Below, one piece after another: positions 8,459 through 17,419 of a stretch of DNA of 64,000 nucleotides; positions within the stretch are counted from its first letter, which is position 1; each line of letters begins with the position of its first letter. Origin of the DNA: UBA5072 sp041737175 (GTDB lineage Bacteria; Bacteroidota; Bacteroidia; Bacteroidales; UBA10428); contig JBGSSF010000006.1 of assembly GCA_041737175.1 (NCBI GenBank), forward strand, positions 62,001 through 126,000. The letters run 5' to 3'. Both the position numbers and the translations under genes were made by a program. Below the pieces are notes generated by a model that saw nothing but the letters and a program-made list of their open reading frames with translations, did not search any database and was not told where the DNA came from.

Positions 8459-9281
8459 ACTGGGAATAGTTGACATACGGGAGATCATCAGGACAGTCAA
8501 ATCGGTTCACGACTATGATTTTTCCAATTATGCGCTGACCTCATTAAAACAAAGGTTGGAGCGGGTGATGAACAATTACGGCATGGCTTCTGCCGATAGT
8601 CTGATTAAAAAGATCACCCATGAACCTGCTTTTTTTGATGTCTTCCTGTATGAAATATCTGTTTCTTCCACCGAGATGTTCAGGGATCCTTCGCTCTGGC
8701 GATGGCTCAGAGAGGTATACTTTCCCGAAGCCCTGGATAAAAATATCGGAAAATTCAAAATTTGGCTTCCCGACTGTGTCTCAGGAGGAGAGTTGTATTC
8801 CCTGGCCATACTGATGAGTGAAATGGGATTGACAGATAAAGTTCAGATCACGGCGACTTACATCAGCGATAAAGTGTTGGAAATTTTGAAGAATGGTTCT
8901 TACGATACGAAGAAACTCGAGGTATCCGAAGAAAACTACAAACGGGCCAACGGCGCCAGGGAATTATCAGCCTATTACAGGACTGATAAAACAGGCATAG
9001 TAAGGAATACCTCACTACTGGCAAACGTTGAATTAAGGAAACTAAATATTAACTTTGATAATGCGCCCCAAAACATGAAGCTGATCCTTTTCAGAAACCA
9101 CCTGATATATTATAATCCAACGCAGCAGGAAAAAGTATTGCAGATGTTGCACAGATCTTTGTCAGTTTCGGGGCATCTCGTGCTTGGCATCCGGGAAAGG
9201 ATTTCGGGAATTAGCGCGAGCCGCGAATTTGAAATTATCAATGAGACTGAGAGTGTATACCGAAAAAGAATTTTGAACTGA
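8451..9281 (+). CDS. CheR-like protein with decayed SAM-binding motifs, probable pseudomethyltransferase
   Basis: About 276 residues, colinear with CheR along its length (YDFSNYALTSLKQRL, SSTEMFRDP, LRKLNINFD, HLVLGIRE). Compared with the intact CheR upstream, AGCSTGQE has become PDCVSGGE (residues 107-114), the ribose-binding Asp of ATDI is Tyr137 (ATYIS), and CRNV is FRNH (214-217). These changes hit three separate parts of the SAM site, so catalysis is doubtful; a scaffold or regulator of the active CheR is a fair inference. The ATG overlaps the sensor gene's stop by 8 bases. The frame is intact and well conserved otherwise, arguing against a pseudogene. Confidence 0.8.
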   Translation: MTELGIVDIREIIRTVKSVHDYDFSNYALTSLKQRLERVMNNYGMASADSLIKKITHEPAFFDVFLYEISVSSTEMFRDPSLWRWLREVYFPEALDKNIGKFKIWLPDCVSGGELYSLAILMSEMGLTDKVQITATYISDKVLEILKNGSYDTKKLEVSEENYKRANGARELSAYYRTDKTGIVRNTSLLANVELRKLNINFDNAPQNMKLILFRNHLIYYNPTQQEKVLQMLHRSLSVSGHLVLGIRERISGISASREFEIINETESVYRKRILN

Positions 9282-9285
9282 ATCC

Positions 9286-9846
9286 ATGAATTGTAAAGCA
9301 GTCATAATAGGCGGATCTGCCGGAAGCTTCCAGGTTGTCACCAAAATCCTGAATTCATTGCCCAGGACTTTTCCTGTTCCTGTGTTATTATGCCTGCACC
9401 GTCTTAAACATGTCCGTTCCGGATTTGTGGAAGCCCTTTCCCTGAAATCCAACATACCGGTGGAGGAGCCCTATGATAAGGAACTTCTTAAACCCGGCAG
9501 GGCTTATCTGGCCCCTGCCAATTACCATATGTACGTTGAACTTGCCAATCGCATAGCGCTTTCAACCGAGGATACAGTGAATCATTCCAGGCCTTCGATC
9601 GATTTGTCGTTTGTAACTGCAGCCAATGCATACCGGGAAAAGCTTATCGGGGTGATTCTGTCAGGTGCAAATAAAGACGGCGCCTATGGGCTTAAGAAAG
9701 TTCATGATAACGGGGGCATTGCCATTGTTCAGGATCCCAATGAATGCGAGGTGAAAACAATGACACAATCTGCCCTGCAACTTACAAAGGTGGATTTCGT
9801 ATATAGCACAGACCAAATCATTAGCTACTTACAAAAACTGAGATGA
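9286..9846 (+). CDS. cheB: Stand-alone CheB methylesterase domain
   Basis: 186 residues, covering only the CheB catalytic domain. The receiver domain that normally precedes it is absent. The triad expected for CheB can be read as Ser11 (GGSAGS), His38 (LCLHRLKH) and Asp131 (LSGANKDGAYG); the conserved PAxYH and RPSID segments are also present. It should hydrolyse glutamyl methyl esters made by CheR, or deamidate glutamines. Without a receiver domain it cannot be switched by CheA-type phosphotransfer in the usual way. Four bases after the CheR-like gene and five before the next, so almost certainly co-transcribed with both. Confidence 0.9.
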   Translation: MNCKAVIIGGSAGSFQVVTKILNSLPRTFPVPVLLCLHRLKHVRSGFVEALSLKSNIPVEEPYDKELLKPGRAYLAPANYHMYVELANRIALSTEDTVNHSRPSIDLSFVTAANAYREKLIGVILSGANKDGAYGLKKVHDNGGIAIVQDPNECEVKTMTQSALQLTKVDFVYSTDQIISYLQKLR

Positions 9847-9850
9847 TCCA

Positions 9851-10636
9851 ATGACCAACCTGGGTAAATATAGAAAACTGAGCTATATAGCCATAACAGT
9901 CATGGTGGTGACCATGCTGCTCTCATTTGCAGCTCTGAGGAATTCTTTGCCCAGTGACGCAAAAAATGAAGGCTGGGTAATCCTTTTCTTCCTGCTGGCA
10001 TTTTTGTCAGGGGTTTCTCTGTTTTATCTGGCCTATAAGTCCTCCGATGCATCCGAACTTGAAAACATCAAAAGGAACTCCTTTGAAGCAGGCAAGCGAG
10101 AGATTCTCCAGGAAATGGAAAAAAGAAACCAGGAAGTGCAAAAAGAAAAAATTGAAGAGGAAGATATTGACAAGTCTGCGGATAGCATTCTGGCCGGATT
10201 AAAAAACGTCAGAACAGAAACCGGTTTGTGCAATAAAGTTCTGACCAGCCTGGCCAATCAGCTTGGGTTTGTGCAGGGAATTGTTTACGTGAAGGAAACC
10301 GGCGGGGAACTTTTTAACGCTGCAGGCGACTATGCACTCACCGGTATGAAGCCCAAATCTTTCAAGGCAGGTGAAAATCTTCCCGGACAGGTGGCAGTCC
10401 ATAAAGCCCCGGTGACTGTTTACGATATACCGGAGGAATACTTCAGCATTTCTTCAGGCCTGGGAAGCTCAAAACCCCGCTTTTTAATACTGGCGCCTGT
10501 GCTTTTCAAAGAGGAATGTGTTGCCGTGCTTGAACTGGCATCTTTTAAAAAGCCGGATGAATTAACCATCAAGGTTTTAAATAAAATATCATCAGAACTG
10601 GGAATCCGATTAAACAAATTTGCTGTTGCCTCATAA
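9851..10636 (+). CDS. Two-TM protein with cytoplasmic GAF domain
   Basis: 261 residues. Two membrane spans at about 11-30 and 43-62 are followed by a charged helix (65-105) and one GAF domain (108-258). The GAF carries YFSISSGLG and FLILAPVLFKEECVAVLELASF, closely matching the same segments in the GAF domains of the upstream sensor and the downstream phosphatase, so the three probably arose by duplication and may sense related signals. No enzymatic output domain. It sits in a tight run of genes (5-base gap upstream, 3-base gap downstream). Ligand unknown. Confidence 0.75.
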   Translation: MTNLGKYRKLSYIAITVMVVTMLLSFAALRNSLPSDAKNEGWVILFFLLAFLSGVSLFYLAYKSSDASELENIKRNSFEAGKREILQEMEKRNQEVQKEKIEEEDIDKSADSILAGLKNVRTETGLCNKVLTSLANQLGFVQGIVYVKETGGELFNAAGDYALTGMKPKSFKAGENLPGQVAVHKAPVTVYDIPEEYFSISSGLGSSKPRFLILAPVLFKEECVAVLELASFKKPDELTIKVLNKISSELGIRLNKFAVAS

Positions 10637-10639
10637 TCC

Positions 10640-13261
10640 ATGAACGAAGAAAAGAAATACAACATCCTTCAGGATGTCATTAAGACAGAGACGTTCATAA
10701 CGGCCCTGGTGACAGGTTTGGTATTCATGCTGGCTGCCTGGATCATTGAGTTTTTACGCAACCATGTAATGATCACCCTCGCCGGCATAGGTGAAATACA
10801 CCGTATGAGTCCCCTGCTCTATGTATTTGATCTTCTTCCCCTCTTCTTCATTCTTGCAGTATTCCTGCTTGACCGGCGCCGGGTAAAAGACAAGATCGCA
10901 TTCACATCCCGGTTGAATGAAGGTGAATCGCGCATGAATGCCATGGCCGATTTTGCAAAACAAATCGGGGAAGGCAATTATCATTCTCAACTGACGATTT
11001 CCACGGATCAGGATATGCTTGCCCAGTCACTCCAGCTCATGCGGGACAACCTGCTGCAGAATTTCAGGAAAGAAACAGCGCAAAACTGGATTGCCGAAGG
11101 AAAGGAAACCATCTCGGATATCCTGCGCCAGCATAACAAAATAGAGGAATTGTCGGTTAAGGTGATACAAACCCTGGTTACTTATACCCGACTGATCCAG
11201 GGGGCCCTGTATATTTACGATGAAGAAAAGAAAATCCTGGCTACGGCAGCAACTTACGCCTATAACCGCCGGAAATACGACACTGCGGAATACAAGCTCG
11301 GGTATGGCCTTATCGGGCAATGTGCCTATGAGATGGATTATATATACCGGACAGAAATTCCGGATGATTATGTTACCATTTCCTCCGGTATCCTGGGCGA
11401 TCAGAAACCCCGGAGCCTGCTGTTGATCCCGCTCATTACCGATGAGAAATTACAGGGTGTTATGGAATTTGCCTCCCTGGAAAACCAGATCCCCGCCCTC
11501 ACCATCGAACTGATAAAAGAACTGGGCGAGATCATTGCAAGGACATTCTTCAACCTGAAGAACAACCAGCGAACAGAAAAATTACTTCACGAATCCCAGC
11601 TGATGACGCTTGAATTGCAGGAGAATGAGGAAGAGCTGCGTCAGAATGCTGAAGAAATGAGGGCAACCCAGGAGGAGCTTAAAAAATCAAATGAGCACCT
11701 TGAAAAGCAGATCCAGGAAGTTGAGAATGCGCAGAAAAGACAATACTCCCTGCTGGAAAATGCATCAGAGATCATTGCCATTTATGATGAAAACATGGTG
11801 ATGAAATACGAAAGTCCTTCGGTCATCAAAATTCTGGGTTTCACACCCGAAGAAATGATGAGCGGAAAGGACATCGACCGGCTCACCCGCAAAGGCGAAA
11901 CCGGTATGCGGAACATGTTCAAGCAGTTGCTGGCCAATCCTTCTGAACCGGTCACCATTCAGTATACTTACATGAAAAAGAACGGGCAGAAGATTTTCCT
12001 GGAAGCTACCGGCCGGAACCTGCTCAGCGATGCCGCTATTGAAGGCATCATCATCAATTCGACCGATATTACCGAGCGCAAGCGTGCCGAGCGTGAAGAA
12101 AGGCTTAAGAGCAAAATGCAGGCTCTTTCTGAAAACTCTCTTGACCTGATTATCAGGTTAAGCACCGTGGGCCAGTTTTTCTATGCGAATCCCATGGTCC
12201 GCAACTTCATGGACATTGACCCCAAAGATCTTATCAATAAAACGCTCAGTGAGATATCCGTTTCCGAAGTCCTGCACAGCTACTTCAAACAGACCATTGA
12301 TACCATTAAAGCATACCCGAATAAGACATCCGCTGAGATCACCGTGCCTGCCAAAATTGACGGAGTACAGACTGACAGGATCATGAGTTTCGCAGCCATC
12401 CCCGAATTCAATGAAAATGAGCTGGAAACCATTCTGTTTGTCGGACATGATATAACGGAAGCCAAGCAAATTGAACTCGAAATTCAGGATAAGAACCGGA
12501 AGATCGAAGATTCGATCAATTATGCACAGCGTATTCAGAGTTCCATCCTGCCTGATATCCGTGCCGTCCGTGAATACCTGCCCAAATCGTTCATTTACTA
12601 TAAACCCAGGGATGTGGTCAGCGGTGACTTCCCCTGGTTCTTTACCCGTGGTCATGATATTTATATTGCGGTTGTGGACTGCACAGGACACGGCGTGCCC
12701 GGCGCGCTGCTCTCTTTTGTGGGTTATTTCCTCCTGAACAATATCGTTGACCGTGACCGAAAGATGTCGGCTGCTGAAGTCTGCGATCTGCTGCACTTTG
12801 GCGTCAGAAAAACCCTGAAGCAGGACAGCGAGGAAGCTGAAGCCCGCGACGGTATGGATATTGCCTTCTGCAAAGTAAACCATGTTGAAAAGGAAATTCA
12901 GTATGCCGGCGCACACAGGCCGCTTTACCTGCTGCGGGGTGAGGAGCTGATTGAATATAAAGGCGACAGGAAGGCCATCGGAGGCATCCCTCACCGTAAG
13001 AAAGAGGAAGAGAATTTCACCAATTATGCCATAAAATACAAACGGGGCGATAAATTCTTCTTTTTCTCCGACGGACTGCCCGACCAGCTGGGTGGGCCCG
13101 AAGATAAAAAGTATTCGCCCAAACGCATACGTGACCTGATCCTGGAAAACAAGAACCTTCCCATTGAGAAGTACAGCAACCTGTTTGCAGAAGACTTTGA
13201 ACTATGGAAAGGAGAAGGAAAACAAATAGATGATGTTTTATTGATCGGAATTGAATTTTAG
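10640..13261 (+). CDS. Membrane GAF-PAS-PAS-SpoIIE (PP2C-type) phosphatase, SiaA-like role
   Basis: 873 residues. Two TM segments (about 17-38 and 53-76), a GAF domain (165-310), a coiled coil (ENEEELRQNAEEMRATQEE), two PAS domains (about 365-485 and 500-615), then a SpoIIE/PP2C-like Ser/Thr phosphatase domain (about 650-873). Metal-binding acidic motifs are present: SGDF near 662, VDCTGHGVPG near 679, FFFSDGLPDQ near 810 and DDVLLIGI at the end. The usual aromatic after SGDF is Pro (SGDFPWF), a small deviation. SiaB- and SiaC-type genes follow, so the obvious substrate is the SiaC-type phosphoprotein. In Pseudomonas SiaA is the matching phosphatase, with a different sensor region. Confidence 0.85.
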   Translation: MNEEKKYNILQDVIKTETFITALVTGLVFMLAAWIIEFLRNHVMITLAGIGEIHRMSPLLYVFDLLPLFFILAVFLLDRRRVKDKIAFTSRLNEGESRMNAMADFAKQIGEGNYHSQLTISTDQDMLAQSLQLMRDNLLQNFRKETAQNWIAEGKETISDILRQHNKIEELSVKVIQTLVTYTRLIQGALYIYDEEKKILATAATYAYNRRKYDTAEYKLGYGLIGQCAYEMDYIYRTEIPDDYVTISSGILGDQKPRSLLLIPLITDEKLQGVMEFASLENQIPALTIELIKELGEIIARTFFNLKNNQRTEKLLHESQLMTLELQENEEELRQNAEEMRATQEELKKSNEHLEKQIQEVENAQKRQYSLLENASEIIAIYDENMVMKYESPSVIKILGFTPEEMMSGKDIDRLTRKGETGMRNMFKQLLANPSEPVTIQYTYMKKNGQKIFLEATGRNLLSDAAIEGIIINSTDITERKRAEREERLKSKMQALSENSLDLIIRLSTVGQFFYANPMVRNFMDIDPKDLINKTLSEISVSEVLHSYFKQTIDTIKAYPNKTSAEITVPAKIDGVQTDRIMSFAAIPEFNENELETILFVGHDITEAKQIELEIQDKNRKIEDSINYAQRIQSSILPDIRAVREYLPKSFIYYKPRDVVSGDFPWFFTRGHDIYIAVVDCTGHGVPGALLSFVGYFLLNNIVDRDRKMSAAEVCDLLHFGVRKTLKQDSEEAEARDGMDIAFCKVNHVEKEIQYAGAHRPLYLLRGEELIEYKGDRKAIGGIPHRKKEEENFTNYAIKYKRGDKFFFFSDGLPDQLGGPEDKKYSPKRIRDLILENKNLPIEKYSNLFAEDFELWKGEGKQIDDVLLIGIEF

Positions 13262-13287
13262 TAATATTGTAATTAAATAAACAATCT

Positions 13288-13869
13288 ATGGATAATAAAA
13301 AAGATGTGAAAGGTTTCCTTGAATTTGTATATGAGTTTTACAAATCCATGAAAGCCCATGAAATTACCTTGGTGTACGAAGGTGAAATAACCCACCAGAT
13401 CACAAAGGCATTTACATCTCTCACTGAATCGAACATGTCCAAAGAAGATGAGCCAAACTCGGTACAGCGTAAGGTGTTTCATGTAATGGTGGAATGTTTG
13501 CAGAATATCAGCAAACATGCCGATGATTTTACCTCCAATGATTACCTTTTTTCCGGGAGAGGGATCTTCCTGGTAAGCAAGGGGGAGAACGAATACAGCG
13601 TTACCACCGGAAATGCCGTTGAGAATGATAAAATTGAGTATCTTACCGAATTGCTTGAGAACATCAACCGAATGGACAAAGAAGAACTCAAAGAATTGTA
13701 CAAGAGGCAGATGAAGGAAGGCCGGCTTTCTGAAAAAGGAGGCGCCGGACTGGGTTTTATTGATATCAAAAGAAAAACCAATAAGGAGCTTGAATATCAT
13801 TTCCTTCCCATTTCTGATGATACCTCATTTTTTCTGCTGACTTCAACCATTTCAAGATCTGACAATTAA
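13288..13869 (+). CDS. siaB: SiaB family protein kinase
   Basis: 193 residues. A degenerate HATPase-like fold: an N-box-like VECLQNISKHA with Glu69, Asn73 and His77, then VTTGNAV, and a glycine-rich GGAGLGFIDI near residue 152. This matches the SiaB/DUF6272 family, which phosphorylates SiaC-type proteins on Thr. It lies between the SpoIIE phosphatase and the SiaC-type gene, the arrangement expected for a kinase-phosphatase-substrate switch. A second, more degenerate paralogue occurs about 20 kb downstream. Confidence 0.85.
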   Translation: MDNKKDVKGFLEFVYEFYKSMKAHEITLVYEGEITHQITKAFTSLTESNMSKEDEPNSVQRKVFHVMVECLQNISKHADDFTSNDYLFSGRGIFLVSKGENEYSVTTGNAVENDKIEYLTELLENINRMDKEELKELYKRQMKEGRLSEKGGAGLGFIDIKRKTNKELEYHFLPISDDTSFFLLTSTISRSDN

Positions 13870-13885
13870 AATAATATAGTAACAT

Positions 13886-14260
13886 ATGGAAACAATAAAG
13901 ATTCAAGGAACAGAGGATACCCCTAAAATAATACTTGATGCCGGGAACGATATCATGGAGATTAGCGGCCGTTCTTTGCCCGAAGATGTCAGTTCATTCT
14001 ATGAGCCGGTATTGAACTGGCTGAACGAATATGCCGAGAATCCCAAAAAGAAAACAGTCTTCAATTTCAAACTTACCTATTTCAATACAGCATCGTCAAA
14101 ACTCCTGCTCGACATCCTCATGAAACTGGAAGAGATGCACGAGAAAGGACAGGATGTTGTGATCAGATGGCATTTCCCCGAAGATGACGAGGACATGGCC
14201 GAAGCAGGTGAAGAATATGCTGAGATAGTTGATGTTCCTTTTGAACAGGTGCCTTATTGA
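13886..14260 (+). CDS. siaC: SiaC family regulatory phosphoprotein (DUF1987)
   Basis: 124 residues, full length for the family. The core shows FKLTYFNTASSKLLLDILMK, with Thr68 in the FNTAS motif. In Pseudomonas SiaC the phosphorylated residue is also Thr68, so the site appears conserved by position and context. Unphosphorylated SiaC binds and activates an output protein; in Pseudomonas this is the diguanylate cyclase SiaD. No cyclase is encoded in this window, so the partner is open. Acidic C-terminal tail. 16 bases after siaB and 12 before the transporter gene. Confidence 0.9.
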   Translation: METIKIQGTEDTPKIILDAGNDIMEISGRSLPEDVSSFYEPVLNWLNEYAENPKKKTVFNFKLTYFNTASSKLLLDILMKLEEMHEKGQDVVIRWHFPEDDEDMAEAGEEYAEIVDVPFEQVPY

Positions 14261-14272
14261 TATCTTGCCTGA

Positions 14273-17200
14273 ATGAGTGAGGAGATCCTAAAAGCGCTGA
14301 TGCAACTGTTTGCAATTATTGCAAAACAGGATGAAGGCGTGGAAACCACCCAGGTGGAATACGTCAAAAATTTCCTGCAACAGCAGCTTAATGATGAGGA
14401 GGTGAAGGAATATTTCCTGCTTTTCAGGCAATATAGCGGCCTGGAAAATGCAGAGAACAATACGGAAAATGACGAAGAAAAAAACACACGCAAGCTCACC
14501 TCGGTAAGGGACTCCGTAAGGATACTGGGCTTGTGCAAAAAAATCAACAAGACCCTTACACAAAAACAAAAAGTAGTTGTTTTAGTCAGGCTTTTCGAAA
14601 TTGTAAATGCCGACCGAAAGTTCACTGATCAGAGGATGCAGATCATCAACACCGTTGGCGACGTATTTAAAGTTGAAAAAGAAGAGTTTGCCAGCATCGA
14701 ATCTTTTGTGATCAGCAACGAAGTTGATCAATTGGATGATGGCAATATTCTAATAATCAACGATAAGCAGGAATCCCTGCAGTCCGCAAAGAAAATTGTC
14801 ACCAAACATCTTCAGGCCAATATTTTTGTTCTGAAGATCAATAGCGTTGATCTTTACTTCCTAAAATATACCGGTAATGAGGACTTGTTCCTGAACGGAT
14901 TACCTGTACGCAATGACCGTATCTATCTTTTTGCCAGCGGCAGTACCGTTAAACTCCCCAAATCAGCCCCGATTTATTACAGTGATGTCGTGGCTCATTT
15001 CATGGCTGATACCGTTAGCAGCCAGATATCCTATATTGCCCGGGACCTGGAATACAAGTTCCCCAACGGCAATATCGGGATAAAAGATATCAGTTTCTCG
15101 GAACTGCATGGTCGCCTGATCGGTATCATGGGCGCAAGCGGAGCAGGTAAAACAACCCTGCTGAACATGCTTTGCGGCATTGAACCGCCCTCCATGGGCG
15201 AAGTGCTCATTAACGGCATTGACCTGCACAAAAACAGGGAAAAACTGGAGGGCGTAATTGGCCTGGTGCCGCAGGATGACCTGCTGATTGAAGAGCTCAC
15301 GGTTTACCAGAATCTGTATTACAACGCCAAACTCTGCTTCAAAGATAAAACCGAAGAGGAAATCGATGGCCTGGTCAGCAAAACCCTTCAGAACCTGGGG
15401 CTTTATGACCGAAAGGACCTGAAGGTTGGCTCTCCGCTTAAGAAAATGATCAGCGGTGGCCAGCGTAAAAGACTAAACATAGCCCTTGAGCTGATCAGGG
15501 AACCTTCCATATTATTCATTGATGAGCCGACATCCGGACTTTCATCGCGGGATTCGGAAAATGTGATGGACCTGCTGCGTGAGCTTGCGCTGAAAGGCAA
15601 ACTCATTTTCGTGGTTATCCATCAGCCCTCATCGGAGATTTACAAGATGTTTGATAAAATGATCATCCTGGACACGGGAGGTTATATGATCTATTACGGC
15701 AACCCGGTGGAAGCCGTAATGTATTTCAAGCGTCTTGATGCACAGATTAACAGTGAAGTCGGGGAATGCCCCACTTGTGGAAATGTTAATCCGGAACTGA
15801 TCTTCAACATCATTGAGGCCAAAGTTGTGGATGAATTCGGTAATTACACCGATGCGCGAAAAGTGACTCCGCAGCAATGGGAAGAACATTTCAAGGAACA
15901 GGTCTCTTACAGCGAGTTGAAACCGGGAGAGGATTCACCTCCGAAAAACCTGAAAATACCCGGCTGGCTGAGCCAGTTGGGAATATTTACCATCCGTGAC
16001 TTCCTGTCGAAAATCAGCAACAGGCAATATGTAGCCCTGAGCCTTCTCGAAGCTCCCATCCTGGGTTTCATCCTGTCGTCCATCATACGGTATATCGAGG
16101 ATCCGGATTCCGGGAAGTATGTTTTCAGACTGAATGAGAACATTCCGATTTTCATTTTTATGGCGCTAATCGTTGCGCTGTTTCTCGGGCTCACCGTAAG
16201 CGCGGAGGAGATCTTCCGGGACCGGAAAATCCTTAAGCGTGAACGATTTCTTAACCTCAGCCGCTCCAGCTACCTGGTTTCCAAAATTATCATCCTGTTT
16301 TCGATTTCGGCCATACAGGCCTTTCTGTTCGTTGTGGTTGCCAACCGTTTCCTGGGCATACGCGATATGGGCTTTGCCTACTGGATCGCCCTGTTTTCAA
16401 CGGCAGCCTTTGCCAATATGCTCGGACTGAATATTTCAGCTTCCTTCAATTCCGCCGTCACCATCTATATCCTGATCCCCCTTGTCATGATTCCCATGAT
16501 GATCCTGAGCGGGGCCATGTTCAGCTTTGACAAATTAAACCGCTATGTGAGCCGGGTGGACAAAGTTCCGGTAATCGCCGAGATGATGGTGACCAAATGG
16601 TCCTATGAGGCTCTGATGGTGCATCAGTACAAGGATAACAAATTCATGAAGAATAAGCTTTATGACATTGAAAAAGAAGAAAGTCAAAGTGATTTCAAAA
16701 AAGTATACTGGCTTCCCGAATTGTTTGAACGCCTGGAACGAATTAAAAATGAAGTTGAAAACGTTAGTACTGTTAATATGTCTGCCAACGATCTCCTGGT
16801 CGTTGCCAACGAAATCATCAAGGAATCCGCCACCAATCCGAATGTTCCCGCTTTTGAAAACACCGATGAACTGAAGCCGGGAAAATTCAGTAAACAAACA
16901 GCGGAAAGGGCTTTCGAGTATCTTTCGGCACTCGACAAATATTACGGGGATAAGTTCCAGCGCATCAGCAAGCAGAAGGAAAACTATTTTAACTATTACC
17001 TTGACAGGGATCCCGATGCCTATAACCAGCTGAGAGACAGATACAACAATGAGGGAGTCTCCGATATCCTGCGTAAAGTATACGAGAAAAACAAGATCCT
17101 GGAATTTGACCATCAGCTGGTGCAGCATTATGACCCGATTTACCAGGATCCCTTTGTAAAGAACTTCGCCACACTACGCACCCACTTCTATTCGCCGGTG

Positions 17201-17347
17201 AAGCCATTTCTGGGTAAAACCTTTGACACCTTCTGGTACAATATAATTGTGATATGGTTATTGACAGCACTCTTTTATCTGGCATTGTATTATGAGTGGC
17301 TCAGGAAACTCATTGATTTGTCACAACGTTTTCAAAAGAAAAGTTGA
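14273..17347 (+). CDS. TerB-like domain fused to ABCG-type ABC transporter
   Basis: 1024 residues. Helical TerB-like N-terminus (about 1-150), a beta-rich segment (about 155-250) with a weak FHA-like look, then an ABC ATPase: Walker A GASGAGKTT at 287-295, signature ISGGQRKR near 393, Walker B SILFIDEPTSGL near 413-424. A CPTCG motif follows. Five TM spans lie between about 586 and 752; a 230-residue soluble helical region precedes a last TM at about 987-1010. The ATPase-then-membrane order and large loop before the last TM are typical of ABCG half-transporters, which dimerise. Closely follows siaC, suggesting it is an output or partner of the switch. Substrate unknown. Confidence 0.85.
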   Translation: MSEEILKALMQLFAIIAKQDEGVETTQVEYVKNFLQQQLNDEEVKEYFLLFRQYSGLENAENNTENDEEKNTRKLTSVRDSVRILGLCKKINKTLTQKQKVVVLVRLFEIVNADRKFTDQRMQIINTVGDVFKVEKEEFASIESFVISNEVDQLDDGNILIINDKQESLQSAKKIVTKHLQANIFVLKINSVDLYFLKYTGNEDLFLNGLPVRNDRIYLFASGSTVKLPKSAPIYYSDVVAHFMADTVSSQISYIARDLEYKFPNGNIGIKDISFSELHGRLIGIMGASGAGKTTLLNMLCGIEPPSMGEVLINGIDLHKNREKLEGVIGLVPQDDLLIEELTVYQNLYYNAKLCFKDKTEEEIDGLVSKTLQNLGLYDRKDLKVGSPLKKMISGGQRKRLNIALELIREPSILFIDEPTSGLSSRDSENVMDLLRELALKGKLIFVVIHQPSSEIYKMFDKMIILDTGGYMIYYGNPVEAVMYFKRLDAQINSEVGECPTCGNVNPELIFNIIEAKVVDEFGNYTDARKVTPQQWEEHFKEQVSYSELKPGEDSPPKNLKIPGWLSQLGIFTIRDFLSKISNRQYVALSLLEAPILGFILSSIIRYIEDPDSGKYVFRLNENIPIFIFMALIVALFLGLTVSAEEIFRDRKILKRERFLNLSRSSYLVSKIIILFSISAIQAFLFVVVANRFLGIRDMGFAYWIALFSTAAFANMLGLNISASFNSAVTIYILIPLVMIPMMILSGAMFSFDKLNRYVSRVDKVPVIAEMMVTKWSYEALMVHQYKDNKFMKNKLYDIEKEESQSDFKKVYWLPELFERLERIKNEVENVSTVNMSANDLLVVANEIIKESATNPNVPAFENTDELKPGKFSKQTAERAFEYLSALDKYYGDKFQRISKQKENYFNYYLDRDPDAYNQLRDRYNNEGVSDILRKVYEKNKILEFDHQLVQHYDPIYQDPFVKNFATLRTHFYSPVKPFLGKTFDTFWYNIIVIWLLTALFYLALYYEWLRKLIDLSQRFQKKS

Positions 17348-17387
17348 ATTTGATCATAATATTATTTTTATTCATTTAATCAATCGT

Positions 17388-17395
17388 TATTTTTG
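17388..17395 (+). promoter_or_regulatory. Candidate -7 box (TATTTTTG) for the lipoprotein gene
   Basis: TAnnTTTG match 24 bases before the chosen ATG, in the 72-base gap after the transporter gene. The flanks are AT-rich and no clear -33 was found. If real, the two last genes of the block have their own promoter. Confidence 0.4.
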
Positions 17396-17419
17396 TTGAA
17401 CAAAATCAAACTATGGATT

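Noticed and set aside
8451..9281. Second CheR as a pseudogene
   Set aside because: Full length, no frameshift, translationally coupled on both sides; motif loss is restricted to the SAM site.
12158..12994. Open frame of 278 codons opposite the SpoIIE phosphatase
   Set aside because: Antisense to well-supported PAS and SpoIIE domains; no motif of its own.
16535..17128. Open frame of 197 codons opposite the transporter's soluble loop
   Set aside because: Antisense shadow; no family resemblance.
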